This document shows positions 35,801-47,300 of a stretch of 64,000 nt of DNA, in pieces. The DNA comes from Polytrichum commune (lineage: Eukaryota > Streptophyta > Polytrichopsida > Polytrichales > Polytrichaceae). Within the stretch, counting starts at the first letter, position 1; every line of letters starts with the position of its first letter. The notes under the pieces were generated by a model that did not search any database, was not told the origin of the DNA, and worked only from the letters and a program-made list of their open reading frames with translations. The DNA is taken from positions 67,430,033-67,494,032 of the forward strand of contig OX485804.1 of NCBI GenBank assembly GCA_950295325.1, read 5' to 3'. A program made the position numbers and the translations under genes.

Positions 35801-37202
35801 CTCATCATCCAAGCCTTTGAAAAACTGCATGAAACTAAATCTAGAGTGTGCATTCAGGTGAATGTTAGGGCCACGTTACACTATTGTCAAGGTGTGTGAC
35901 CTTGAAATTGTGAGGGCCCTTGAGACTCATTTGAAGGCTGTACCAAGGAACATTGAATTCAGTTTTGTTTGGCCACGGGCTTTTAAGTAGTATAAAGACA
36001 TAAGCGACCAGGCTCTCAACCAATTACTATTTTATTACCATCCTATTCAAGTGGACCCTTATATGGATTGAGTCATAATAAATCAAGGATCATGAGTGTT
36101 TTGAAGTTTTGTGGTTTCCCAGTTTTGTATACACCATCTCAAAGGAGATGGTCTTGATGCAAAATCTGGTACACCATGAAACATATTCCGTTGCATGGCA
36201 TGTAGGACTCCATGTAGGTTTTTCATCTATTCAAACTTGGTCCGTTTGATCCTCGATTCTAGCATTTTCCATCAATGAGATTTGAGATTTCAACACTCAA
36301 GCTCCAGTGTCAAGTTCCACTTAGTTTGAGTTCTGGTATTCACAATTTCCTAACACAATGAATCATTTCATTGGCAGGTGACAGTGGAATGGCCTTATGT
36401 GCTTGTGCAGTCTCTAATATATGGGACAATAGTCTACTCTATGATCCAGTTTGAGTGGACCGCTGCCAAGTATTTCTATTTCGTATTCTTCATGTATTTT
36501 ACTCTCCTGTATTTTACATATTGGGGAATGGTGACTGTTGCCATCACTCCTAACAGCCAATTTGCAGCTATAATATCATCAGCTTTTTACGGTCTTTGGA
36601 ACCTGTTTTCTGGATTCTTGATCCCTCGTCCAGTAAGTACTTCACCTTGAATGGATATTCGTCACTTATATATTCCATATATTCTTGTCAACTTAGAACA
36701 GCTGTCACTCACTGGAATGAAAATGCTTGCACTTTAATGTCAATTGTTCTGGTAATTAATAATGTTCTGGAAATTTGAGGTCAATTGTCTCTTAAATGGC
36801 CAAAGAACTCAGTGACCATTTTTGGAAGGCATGTAGAGACCTCCTAAGTTACACATAAACATAATTATTAGCTGTAACTCCTTTCATTCCTGAAGGTCTC
36901 ATTGATGTAATTTTACGTTCTGTGCAATGATGCAGCAACTACCAGTGTATTGGATATGGTATTATTGGATTACACCGACAGCATGGACGCTCTATGGGTT
37001 GATCACATCTCAACTCGGGGACGTGACTTCTTCTATTGCAGTAAATGGGAAGGAGATTTATGTACGTGACTATATAGGCTCATATTTTGGGTTCCATAAG
37101 AGTTTCTTACCATATGTTATAGTTTGGCATATTGGCCTTGTTGGTCTCTTTGGTGTTGTCTTTGCCATATGCATCAAAATTTTCAATTTCCAAAGGCGGT
37201 AG
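20888..37202 (+). CDS. ABCG: Full-size PDR-type ABCG transporter, 23 coding exons, 1,477 residues
   Basis: Plasma-membrane ATP-driven transporter of the plant pleiotropic drug resistance family; substrates in this family include terpenoids, hormones, wax or cutin precursors and toxins, and the sequence does not tell which. Exons: 20888-21198, 22420-22540, 22714-22802, 23045-23129, 23386-23545, 23860-23936, 24184-24237, 24840-24930, 25856-26157, 26907-27188, 28132-28448, 29071-29231, 29440-29543, 30161-30326, 30903-31049, 31406-31608, 32355-32687, 33504-33794, 34477-34694, 35051-35278, 35621-35792, 36378-36632, 36936-37202. All borders are GT-AG and all phases agree. Domain order is NBD1-TMD1-NBD2-TMD2. 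NBD1: Walker [10 protein letters not shown] (about 180-188), signature ISGGQKKR (319-326), Walker B ALFMDE (339-344). NBD2: Walker [10 protein letters not shown] (922-930), signature LSTEQRKR (1029-1036), Walker B IIFMDEP (1049-1055). Membrane domains about 520-770 and 1190-1470, ending in the basic FNFQRR. LSTEQ, not LSGGQ, in the second signature is usual for the family. No break was found. Confidence 0.95.
24300..24605. mobile_element. Palindromic MITE (family 2) in PDR intron 7
   Basis: About 300 bp. The left side begins near GGGGACTTTTTGTTG and the right side ends with TGTATGCAAACAACCAACTT and AAAAAGTCCCTTTGA, so the outer parts are inverted relative to each other. Related copies lie in PDR introns 10 and 18 and SBPase intron 5. 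Confidence 0.6.
24970..25855. repeat. Imperfect tandem duplications filling PDR intron 8
   Basis: A block close to GTGGTGGTCACC...AAATTAGTGTATCTGCCAACA recurs at about 24977, 25145, 25413 and 25646, with TTTGGTCTCAAATTAG following in several units. Unit spacing is about 170-270 bp. Confidence 0.7.
26221..26690. repeat. Three-copy tandem repeat, about 158 bp, in PDR intron 9
   Basis: Units start near 26226, 26385 and 26543 with TCACATCATGTAGAGAGAG-like sequence and contain GGCGTGAATTATGGTGTTTC and CATCTTCAAGTTA. The same block occurs once at about 18860-18960 in the other 5S-derived element. Confidence 0.85.
26720..26836 (-). mobile_element. 5S rRNA-derived sequence, copy 2, in PDR intron 9
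   Basis: The plus strand reads AGGTGCACC, AGGAAGGTCACCCATCTGAG, GCGGCTTAACTTTAGAGTTC and GGGATGGATCCGG. This is the reverse complement order of a plant 5S rRNA, including an intact C-box-like GGTCACCCATC. It lies directly after the 158-bp repeats, which would form the body of the element when read on the minus strand. It is too diverged to be a functional 5S gene. Confidence 0.7.
27270..27605. mobile_element. Palindromic MITE (family 2) in PDR intron 10
   Basis: Best-preserved copy: GACTTTTTGTTGGAGTCCC and GGTTGTTTTGCATACAATAG at the left; TTGTATGCAAAATAACCAAC and CTCTTGACCAAAACTCATC at the right, forming inverted arms. The centre carries AGCACCTCTTAGCATGCC. Confidence 0.65.
28590..28920 (-). 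repeat. Dispersed repeat (family 3) in PDR intron 11
   Basis: Its reverse complement matches about 61215-61500 in the same order of blocks: CAATGCACTTTTCAAAT, TGGATCATCAATGTCACAT, then ACTCA.TGTAC. and CCTTAAA. Two copies only in this window. Confidence 0.55.
29840..30000 (-). repeat. Dispersed G-tract family (family 1), copy in PDR intron 13
   Basis: Reverse complement contains CACCTATATTTGAGTGGT, GATTTGGTGTGGCTCCAAG, ACCAAATAGACATGTTT and CCATTCTAGGCTGAATA, in family order. Confidence 0.7.
31890..32090 (+). repeat. Dispersed G-tract family (family 1), copy in PDR intron 16
   Basis: GGTTACTTATCTTAATCAGA, GTGTGGTTAGGTGTGGATCT, ACACCAAAAAAACATGT, AGAGATTGGACTT and AATAGTCAACATATTT, followed by an 18-base G run at about 32064-32081. 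Confidence 0.8.
32820..33470. repeat. Two-copy tandem duplication, about 320 bp, in PDR intron 17
   Basis: ACCAGATTGGTT occurs at 32828 and 33148; both copies continue with TTGGCTCAGATTTT-like sequence, AGGTAATGGATG, GGTTGTAGTAGG and CGAGTTAATGCAATG. Confidence 0.85.
33885..34225. mobile_element. Palindromic MITE (family 2) in PDR intron 18
   Basis: Inverted halves meet around GAGAGGTGCTCATTAGAATG; both arms carry the CATTGAGGGTCAAAT / CCCTCAATGAACC pair, and the right end has TTGTATGCAAAACAACCAAT and CAACTCCTGACGAAAAGTTC. Confidence 0.65.
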
Positions 37203-39950
37203 AAACTGGGTGATGAGGTGTATTATGTTCCATTCATTAGCTTCACAAAATTCATGTACATGATAGTGAAGTAGTTGGTGCGGATGTATTGTATTTATTC
37301 CGCATGGCACTCTACGAGCATTTGTAAATGATGTATCGGCAAGAGTTGGAAATGATTATTAAAAAAAGTTTTCATAAGATGGACAGATCATCTGTGATCC
37401 ATCAGTTTGCTAACAAGCGGAGCCAACCGCACAATTTGGATGCATTGTGGCAATCTCTTCTTTTCAGATTCTTTAAGTCTTATGTTATGAATCAGTGGAT
37501 CAGAAGCATAACACATGGACTCTGGATTCATTAAATGAAATTGAACTATGTGATTGGGATGAGCCCATGCCAATTGATCATTGTGAAGTAGAATCATAGA
37601 TCTTGAAAATAGGAGATTTGGAATAGATATTATTAGTGCCTGTGCATATTTATTAATTAAATGTATAGTACCACACATATAATACTTTCTATGCAATGGA
37701 TACTTTCTATACTTTCTATACTTTTTACATACTAGGAATTTCCGTATTAGTCATTGAAATAAAATGAAATGAATAAAATTGATTTCGAAGTCCGGGAAGC
37801 CAAAAGGCTAATGGGATTGAATGTACTTCAAGATGGTTTCAAACAAGCTAATTCTCTAGAGTGAAGAGTGCGGTAGCCTCTATGAGAGGTGCTAATATCA
37901 ATTTGGTGGTCTTATTGAAAGAAACACTTGAGGCTCCTTGGATTAATGTTCCCAAATAATGATGGAAACATATCTCTAATAGGGTTATATAGGGAACTTT
38001 TCAACACATAATTGTGCCTCATTTTCGACTGCATTATAGGAGCACAAGTGACACACTCAATCTCTAGAAATAAGGATAGTCGTCCATCATCTAGTATCAA
38101 TGGCAAGTATATGATTTGAGGTTGTGGTAGGTAGCAATGATTTTGTGTTGTGGTGGAGTCAATGGTTGCTTGGAGTACAATTCACATTTGTATAAAAGAA
38201 ATTTCTTGAGGTGGAGGTAATCTACACTAAATATGATATTTAGTGTCATATGGTATTTAATGTCACTACAGTAACTTTTTGGATGACACTTCTTATGAAT
38301 AAGCGAACAAATATTGTCATGGATGAAGGATGAGTTCATCCATGATTGGCCAAAACCCTACTTTCTCTTGTCAGCAACTTATCATGAAATATTCTCATGG
38401 ATGATTGAAATTTGGATGAAAAATCACTTGGTAAGTGACAATAATTGCAAAACTGTAAGTCTATAATCCCCTAAAAATGAAAAGGAATGACTAATAATGT
38501 TGGTTAATGTAGTGTTGGTGACAGTATACCGCGGTTTACAATTAGTGTTGAGCAAGACAATTAGAATTGGTGACACTAATATCATAATTAGTGTAGTTTC
38601 TTCTCAAAGAGATGAAAAGAGTTCCACTCTTGAGTAAGAAAAGTCTCCTTGATAGCTTCATAAGTTATTTTTGATGTGTTTGGATTGTTACAGGTTTTTC
38701 AATGAGATAAACCTCATGATGTCTTTCACATGCTAGTCGGTTTGTGCCAAGTGTTAAATCCTTGTTCGCCTAGGTTTCACGATAGTGGAGTTGCTTTATT
38801 GACTAACCAAAAGGGGGATAGGTGGGCAAGCCATCATTTGATATCCGTGTTTCATATTCTTTAAATTAGTGCTATTTGTGATTTCCTAAAGCTAGTGCAA
38901 ACTAAATTTGATGAAATAGGAACAAAATTTAGCACTTGGTACTTGAAACTTGGTTTCTATTTCACAAGAGATCACAAACATAAATGCATAGATTTATTGC
39001 TACCCATACAGATGTGATTATCAATGCATTTGTTACAACATTGTTTTTAGAAGAAACAACATCCACATATTGAAACCTCTTCATTCTTATGAATCTAAAT
39101 GGCTTCCACAAGTTGTTTCTTGAGGAGTGCCTACTGCTTTAAGAACTCCTCAACATCCATGTGCAAAAATGTGTACTATACCTTCACCACTTGCTTCATA
39201 ATGTACTTTTTGTGTTGTCATGTTGTCTCTCTCCTAGGGGATAGCCTTTAGTGAAATAAAAACCTTAGAAGTCATTTCATTATGTGTACTTTGATTGGTT
39301 GTTGTTACTATGTATGAGGAAGTGCCCAAAAAACAAAACCAAAAGAATTCCCACTTGGCAACTTATAAAAAGCAAAACAACAAATAAAATTATGTGTGAG
39401 AGAGAGATGAAAATTTGAGAGAGAGTTCAAATTCTCAAAATAGAAACATGCATTTAAGAAATGACATAGCTTCCAAATTGGAAGAGGTGGCATCTTTCAT
39501 GTAAAGGTGTTTGCTTGGAACTAGAAAAGTAGGGGGTCTTACAACTTGCATGTAGCTTAAACTAGAGTGACCTAACCATCATTGAATCACAAATAATATG
39601 CATCTCAAGTTCTCAATTGCAAACCCATTGGCCAACTACAGTTCATAATTTAATATTTACAAACCCTTCCAACTAAAACCCCTTTTAAATTAAAGTCGTC
39701 ATCTATTCATATCCATGTCAATTGGATCTTCTTGGTCATATTCCGTATCTTAACAAAAGTTGACACAATCAAATTTTCTCCTCTAGTTATTCACTCATTC
39801 TAGAACTTGCTTTGCATGCCAAATATGAAGCAATGGGGCAATACAATTTCCTTTAGTGGTGTGGAGTTTTCTTTGACATGGGAGAAGATTACTACTGCTA
39901 ATGAAGCAAGTTTCAACATGGAACTTAGCAAAAATATTTGGTATAGGACT
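37203..39950. other. 3' flank of the PDR gene and unassigned intergenic sequence
   Basis: The first few hundred bases probably hold the 3' untranslated region; the polyadenylation site is not determined. Beyond that I see no gene; open frames are short and AT-driven. Confidence 0.4.
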
Positions 39951-41139
39951 AGTGTGGTATGTGGCATTTGTGCATATGGAATACACAATGATAAGATTTG
40001 TAGGCTAGTCTAAAGTTGGTTTAAGCAAGCAATTGGACAAGCATGAATCATCCAAAGGGAAGCTAGGGTAGAGTGGAGATGCTTATTTGATTAGGTGCAT
40101 GTGAGACACTACCAAAAGTTGCAACAATGATTGATGCATATGACTTATGCATTGGCAAGTTTTGTGGGCTAATCAAGAGTTGGTTTTAGCAAGCACTTGG
40201 AGAAAAAGTAGTGCATTGAAAAGGAGGTTGGGGACTAGTGTGGGACGGGGCTCATTCAAGTCATTGATTTTACTGTAATTTTCTTTATTGCAAAAAAATA
40301 TAGTCTGAATTTCTATCCTCAAAAGAAACTTTGAGTTCATCCAATTTCCAGTGGATTCAACCAGCAAGAAATCTTAAGCTCAAACAAAATACATGTGCAC
40401 ATAGAGCAAGCAACATGTACACTCATTTTGTTTTGTTCCAAATCCATCTGGTTAGGTTGTGCACAACTGTCACCTTGTCCTAAGGGGAAAAACCCTACCC
40501 AAATTGGGCACCATATGTGAAAGATATTGGCTCCTAAATTTGGCTCCTACATTTGGGCAACACATGAAACCGCCTCCCAAAACAAGCTATGCCAACCTAA
40601 CAAAAAGTCCTACATTGTTAGAGTATGATTTTTTTATATGTTATTTTGGCCCACATGGTAGTGGGCACCACCCTACACCAATAGATACATTCCATTCCAT
40701 CAGAATACTACATGGCGACTCATTTTGGATTGCATGAACATTTAAGAATTAAAGACTCAAAAATTCCTAGCCTTATTTCACATGGTTTTGGGTATACTCC
40801 TCCAAACGCTAGACAAATTAAAGACTGCACTTATCCATTGACCTTTAAAGCAACAAAAGAAAATTGTTCTCTTCATGCTCGTCAATTACTCTCTTCATGC
40901 TCGTCAATTACTCTAGCACTGATCACACACACTTAAGCAATTGTCTCTCTGATGCCATGCCATGCATTGTCGTAATAACTCACATCCCAAACAATGAAAA
41001 AATAAAAAATAAACATTTTGTAATAAAAATTCCATATGCTCTGACAAATGGTGATGAAACACTTTGAGCAACTCAAACCTAACCAAAAACTTGTATGTAA
41101 TATCAATGAATACAAATTAATATATAAAGTTTATAGATA

Positions 41140-41158
41140 ATATATATATATATATATG
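41140..41158. repeat. TA microsatellite
   Basis: About nine TA units. Confidence 0.9.
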
Positions 41159-42274
41159 TCATAGTATTGATATTGTTGCCCATGATGATTTTGCTTAGAC
41201 ATTCATGTACATCATCAAGAACGAGAATAATAAAAGTAGTAGTTGGAGATGTGATGAGCATGAAAATTTTGTTACTGACATTACATTCTGCAACAACATT
41301 GTGCTTGGTTGCTCAATTCCGAATATCATCACAAAAGCATCAAAATATCGAATACACTCTAGTTACATATTTAAGACACAATGTTCATCAAGTTGTCACC
41401 TTTTGAGAAATAATATGTTGATATTTATTTTTAATTAATGTATCTACAACCCCTACCACAACCACAACAAGGGTGCCCATAGTGAAAGGCACGAGTGTGG
41501 ATAGGATTGTAGTCATGTTTATGGTTTGCTTCTGACATTATTGTTCACAAGTGAAAGATATTCCGACCACTTTTTTTTCTCCCTCTGAGTAACTATTTAT
41601 TCTTAATGCAATTACGTGCATATTCTTCAACCGACCTGAAGATCCCTTTCCAAATTCCAAGATGCTTTCTCATTTCATCAAAATTTGCATATGATTATAT
41701 GCATTCATAGATTACTTCGTGATAGGTTTACTGATTATATTCGTTGACTACAATATCAAAAATATGTTCTAGTCACAGTCCGAGATGACCCAAAGTTGTG
41801 GTAATTAGTCCATATGAATTTTTGCATTGACAAGATTTGGAGACAAGTGTAGAGTTGATTTTGGCAAGCACTTGGGAATGAAAGAAGATTATCCAAGACA
41901 AGGGGAGGTTGTGAGTAGTCTAAGCTATTGACAAGGCACAAGGAAAGCATGATCAAAAGTTGTGGCACAAATTTTTAAGACAAATGTGGAGTTAACTTTA
42001 GCAAGCACTCAGGGAAGAAAGAACATTATCCAAGAGGGAGGGGAAGGGGAAATTGAAGGTAATCTAAGATATCGGTAGGGCGCAACGGAGGCGTTACCAA
42101 ACGTGTGGACAAAAACGATTGCATGTGAATTTACACATCGATAAGTTTTTAAGGCAAATGTGGAGATTGTTCTAGCAAACAAAGAAAAGAGATTAGCCAA
42201 GGCTAGGAGAGGTTGAGGGGCAGTCTAACATATTGAAAAGGAAGACATTACCAAAAGTTTCAACCATAATTATT

Positions 42275-42815
42275 GCGTAAGGTAAGCATGCTTAATTTGG
42301 TTACTTAAATTAAGTGGATACATGTATTTGAGTGGTGCATATTTAGGTGTAGATCTAAGAATGGGCACCCAAAGGACGTGTTTATTAGAGATTTGACTAT
42401 GTGTTCAAACACTAGTAGAAACCTATGCCCCCAAAAACCATAGCTGAAATCGGCTGCGGTTTTCTTGACCAACCTGAACTGCAGTTGTTAAACAACTGCA
42501 AATTAAGATTTTTCTTTTTCATTTTGTGAATAATATTTTAGTAATTTTGGGGCGTATAATATACCGTTGGAAAGAAATTTTCAAGACCTTTCCAACGGTA
42601 TATTACAAGCTCCCAAATTATTAAAATTGCAATCGCTAAACCAAGAAAACAAATCAACAATCGTTTAGCAACTGCAGATCAGGCTAGTCAAAAAAATTGA
42701 GCCAATTTCAGCTGCGGTTCTTTTTAGCATAGTTTCCTACTAGTGAAATTTTTTTAGCCACTTTATTCACGATAATCAACATGATTGGGAGGGAGGAGGG
42801 GGGGGGGGGTGTTTA
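42275..42815 (+). repeat. Dispersed G-tract family (family 1), copy interrupted by a MITE
   Basis: GTAAGGTAAGCATGCTTAAT, TTTAGGTGTAGATCTAAGAA and GAGATTTGACTATGTG lie before 42409. The family sequence resumes at 42746 with AGCCACTTTATTCACGATAA and TCAACATGATTGGGAGGG, then a G run to about 42810. The 336 bp between is a separate element. Confidence 0.75.
42410..42745. mobile_element. CACTA-type non-autonomous element (MITE), 336 bp
   Basis: Begins CACTAGTAGAAACCTATGC and ends with GCATAGTTTCCTACTAGTG, inverted repeats with the CACTA terminus. It is flanked by AAA on both sides, which fits a 3-bp target duplication but is weak in A-rich DNA. The interior has a strong hairpin: ATATACCGTTGGAAAG at about 42559 pairs with CTTTCCAACGGTATAT at about 42590. 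Confidence 0.85.
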
Positions 42816-44214
42816 CATAACCAAAAGTTGCCCCCACAATTACTACATATAAGTTTATGCATTGACAAGATTTGTTAGCAAACATGGAGTCGGTTTGAGC
42901 AAGCATTTAAGAGAAAGGATGATTATCCAAGGGGGAGGGGTGGGAAGGTTGGGGGAGTCTAGGTTATTTAGAAGGCACAAAGATGATTTTTCCAAAAGAT
43001 GCAACCACGGTTAGTGCATATGAAATTACGTATAAGCAACTTTCGCAGGCAAATATGCGGTTGGTTTTTGCAAGCACTTGGAGAAGAAAGAATATTATAA
43101 AACCAAAGTAATTTGATTAGGATGGATGCGGAATAGTCTAAGTTATTGATAAAGCACAAGGTAAACATTATCAAAAGTTGCAGCCATGAGGCATCAATAA
43201 TTAAATTTTCAGTTACTGCACCATTTAGTGGATATAAATTTTTGCATCAACAAAATGTGTAAACAAATATGGAGATGATTTCAACAAGCACTTGAACAAG
43301 TACGAAGATTATCCAAGGGGGAGGAGAGGTTGGGGATAGTCTAAGTTATTGACAAGGCACAAGGGAGACATTACCACAAATTGCGCCCACAACACATCAT
43401 TAATTAAAATTCCAAGTCATGCATTATTGAATGAATATGAATTTTTGCATTGATAGAATTTGTAGATAAAGAAGTAGGGGCATGTGCCATCCTGGCCATG
43501 TGTACCCATGACACATCATTTGAGTGTGGTGCCCCCACCTTATTGGAATGATGGGACTACCACCACCACCACCACCACCCATTGTCTAATATAAGACATG
43601 TGATGTCCCAGCTTGTTGCACCTGTGGACATGATTAATGTCCTGGGACATTCCTAGACTACCTGCTCAACATGTTGATGTCGATAATCAACTGTTTTTGG
43701 AATGACAAGATGACGGCCTCAACACCACCACCACCACCATGTTATCCATTGCATATTAGATGTGGAGTTAGTTTTAGCAAGCATTTGGGGAAGAAGGGAG
43801 ATTATCCAAAGAGGGGAGGGGGGGGGGGAAGGGTAGTCTTAGTTGTTGATGAGGCGCAAGGGAGACATTACCTACCAAAATTCATCACACGACATTAATA
43901 ATTAAGTCTCCACTACCTACACCATTAAGTGGATATGCATTGTACAGTTATAAAATGTGTAAACAAACTAGTATGAACTTGTGCCATCCCAACTTTGTGC
44001 ACATCACTTAATGCAATTCCCTCCTTAATGGAACGGTGGGACAATGGCCGCCTCCACCTCCTCTTTCTTTCCGTTGTATAGTTGATGTGGAGTTGATTTT
44101 AAACAAGCACTTGGGGAAGAAAGAAGGAAGATTATCCAAGGGCAAGGGAGGCTGGGGTAGTCTAAGTTATTGATAAGGCGCAAGGGAGGCGTTGCCAAAA
44201 GCTGCGGCCACAAT

Positions 44215-44389
44215 CAGCTGTCGCTGCTCACTGGCTGCCGTGCCGTGGCTCACTCACTCCGTCCTCCCTCCCTAGCATCCCTCCCCCCATCCTCAAGCAT
44301 TCACAGCCTCCATCATCCCAAGTTGCAATTGTGCGAGGTGGGTTCGGCGCACAATCTCGTCATCGCCCTACCCATACCGTAGCATCGAA
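44215..44389 (+). promoter_or_regulatory. Proximal promoter and 5' leader of SBPase
   Basis: Directly after the satellite-like array (last unit ends near 44218) the sequence becomes GC-richer and pyrimidine-rich (CCTCCCTCCCTAGCATCCCTC), with no TATA box seen. TATA-less, pyrimidine-rich starts are common in plant photosynthesis genes. The transcription start is not determined. Confidence 0.4.
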
Positions 44390-47300
44390 ATGGCCGCTTC
44401 AGCAATGGCAGCCAGCAGCATTTCGGCCCTCGGTGGGCGCCTGTCGTCGACAACAACAGCCGCAGGTGCAGCCACCAGCTCCGTCGCACAAGCAGCTCCC
44501 CTCCGATCCGTCGGAGCCACCGCTGCTGCTCTTGTTAGTACTCCCAATCCCTTCAATTTCATCAACACGAATTTGCAAATTTTCTTGTTTTCTTGAGAGG
44601 AATTGGTGGTGACATTCTTGAGGAGATTTGATCCTATCTGCACTTTGAGGGACTTTGAGAATTGCTGCAAGGGAGGCAATGGGGAGGCAATGGGGAGGCA
44701 ATGGAGAGGCAATGGAGAGGGAATAATTATCTCTGACATCATTGTGTATGTAATTGTTGGTGTGTGCAGAGCGTGAAGGGAAGCTCTCTGTATGGCAAGT
44801 GCTTGCCAAATGCATCACAGAATGGTGTGTCTCAAAGAGCCTCTTCCACTGCAAGGAAGGCTGCTGTTGTCAAGGCTGAGATCGGAGACTCCCTGGTAGG
44901 TCTTAGTCCTTGTGTATAATGTTGATGTGTGTCGTGTAATTTCCATTCTGTGTGCAATTCTTTGCTTGAGATTTGTACCCAGCATTGTCCGGGGCGTGGG
45001 TGATTATTATGTGAAAGTTTAAAGCGCACATTGTCCATGATAGGATGTAACTTCTCCCCTCCAATTCTCGTTACATATTGATTTCTTAGACTAACTAAAA
45101 AATGAAGCACCGCCGATGGCAGTCATCTCTCACTCTCTCTTGTTTGGTGCTTACTTCCTATCGAGTACTTCATAGTGCCTTAATAAGGATCTTTTCACGT
45201 GTAATGCTGTGTGAATTTTTCCATTTTGTGTGCAATTCGTTGCTTGAGATGTGTACCTTGCATTTGTTCGGGGCGTGGGGTGATTCCAACATGAAAGAAC
45301 AAAGTGGACATAGTCCATGGTAGGATGTAGTTGCTTCCCTTCAATTCTTATGATGTGATGTCCGTATCGGAGTTAGTAGACTAACTCAAAGATGAAGCAC
45401 CGCCATAATTCCTGCCGATGGCAACATGGGATCCATCTCTCACTCTCTTGTTTGGTGCTTTTGTCCTATCGAGGACTTCATAATGCCTTAATCAGTATTC
45501 TTCATGTGTAATTCTGTGTGAATCTTTGCCATTCTGTGTGCAATTCGTTGTTTGACATTTGTTCCTTGCATTTTTCGGGGTGTGGGTGACTTTAATATGA
45601 AAGAACAAAGTGGGAAATTGTCCATGATAGGATGTGTTTTAGGATGTGTTTGTACAATTGAGGTATCTGGGTGAACCAAATGTTTTCAGCCACCCATGTG
45701 GGAACCTGGGAGCGTGCTCTTGGGTTGGGAGGGGAGATATTGTAGGCCGGATTGCTCACGCATGCTTAAGTAAATTTCAACTCTATAAAGAGGCAGTTGT
45801 CACTTCTCTCTAATTCTCGTGATGTGATGTCCGTTACGGGATTACATATAGAATTAGATTAACTCAAAGATGATGAAGTAACACATAATTCACGTTGATG
45901 GCAACATTGAAATCAACATTTGGTGCTTCATTCCCCCTTATTTCCTTTCTAGTACTTCATTATGCCTTAATTAGAGTACCTTTTCTTTGAAGTGTACAAA
46001 AAACTGTAGCACAATCATGAGAATTTTCTACAGTCATTGGCTGATTACAGAATAACATGTAATTATAACCAGTTATCTTCTGGATGTGAAGATGACTGTG
46101 TGTGTGGGTTTTGAAACTGCAGGAAGAGTTCCTTGCAAAAGCCACCCCTGACAAGAGCCTTGCGAGGCTGCTAGTGTGCATGGGTGAGGCCATGCGAACT
46201 ATCGCCTTCAAGGTGCGGACCGCCTCATGCGGTGCCACTGCTTGCATTAACACGTTCGGAGATGAGCAGTTGGCTGTGGATATGCTTGCCAACAAGCTTC
46301 TCTTTGAGGTGAAATCCGGGTCTTCATACCTCTAAAGATTGCCTATTCTGTATATTCTCGTAATTGGATTTTCGGTAATTGAATGCCAGGAACATTGTAG
46401 TTGTCTTTTCAAAATTATCCAAATCAGAATTTACGGTTTATTTTCTCACCTTGTGTTTTTATTGTAATGGCCAGGCTTTGCAATATTCACATGTGTGCAA
46501 GTACGCTTGCTCAGAGGAGGAACCCGAGCTTTTGGATATGGGTGGCCCAGCCGAAGGTATATAAAATACATGTTAATGAATAAAATCAAAGAGGTCAACC
46601 ACACAGCGGACATAAACAGAGAATTATATTGCACCCTAATTATTTTGTTTTCGAGGATAATGAATCCGCAATTACACACTGCCAAGGATTGTTGAACAAT
46701 TTAAGTCTTCAAGTATGTCAATATCTCCTAATGTGGGACTCTGTATGGACTACTCCCAAGAAAGTTTGTCAAAACAAGGATCTACATGTATTGGAACTAG
46801 AGTTTAACTGTCCACTTACAGTTAGGTATATCTTGAAGTGGGGATTGGCTCGATATCCAGCTAAGCGCTCCTTTTCGTGTCTCAGGGTTGTGATTTTGCA
46901 GCTGAGTCAATATGGACACCAAATTGAACTTAGCAACACGATCCTTGGGTTGTGCCAACTTGAATGTGAAGTAAGTTAGACTGTTTTATATTCAGTACCT
47001 GAGTCTGTCGCATTGTCATTGATTTGCATAGGTGGCTTCAGCGTTGCCTTTGACCCCCTCGATGGGTCCAGCATTGTGGACACCAATTTCACGGTGGGGA
47101 CCATTTTTGGAGTATGGCCCGGAGACAAGCTCACAAATGTCAGCGGCAGGGACCAGGTTGCCTCAGCCATGGGTATCTATGGGCCTCGCACCACCTATGT
47201 CATTGCAGTCAAGGGCTTCCCAGGAACCCACGAGTTCCTCCTCCTCGACGAGGGTGAGTTTGTTCATCTACCTTGGAATTTCTAATTCAAGGAGGGTGTT

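Larger units (their letters stand above)
39960..44220. repeat. Degenerate satellite-like array, roughly 165-200 bp unit
   Basis: A unit with GCATTGACAAGATTTG, AGCAAGCACTTGGGGAAGAA, GATTATCCAAGGGGGAGG, TAGTCTAAGTTATTGACAAG and GCACAAGGGAGACATTACC recurs. The AGCAAGCACTTGG anchor occurs near 40025, 40188, 41865, 42001, 42174 (poor), 42898, 43068, 43284, 43776 and 44102. There are gaps at about 40250-41750 and 42275-42815 (transposon insertion), and CCA-repeat tracts near 43560 and 43720. Confidence 0.75.

Noticed and set aside
44399-44854. 151-codon minus-strand open frame over SBPase exons 1-2
   Set aside because: Antisense shadow of the transit-peptide exon and intron 1 repeat.
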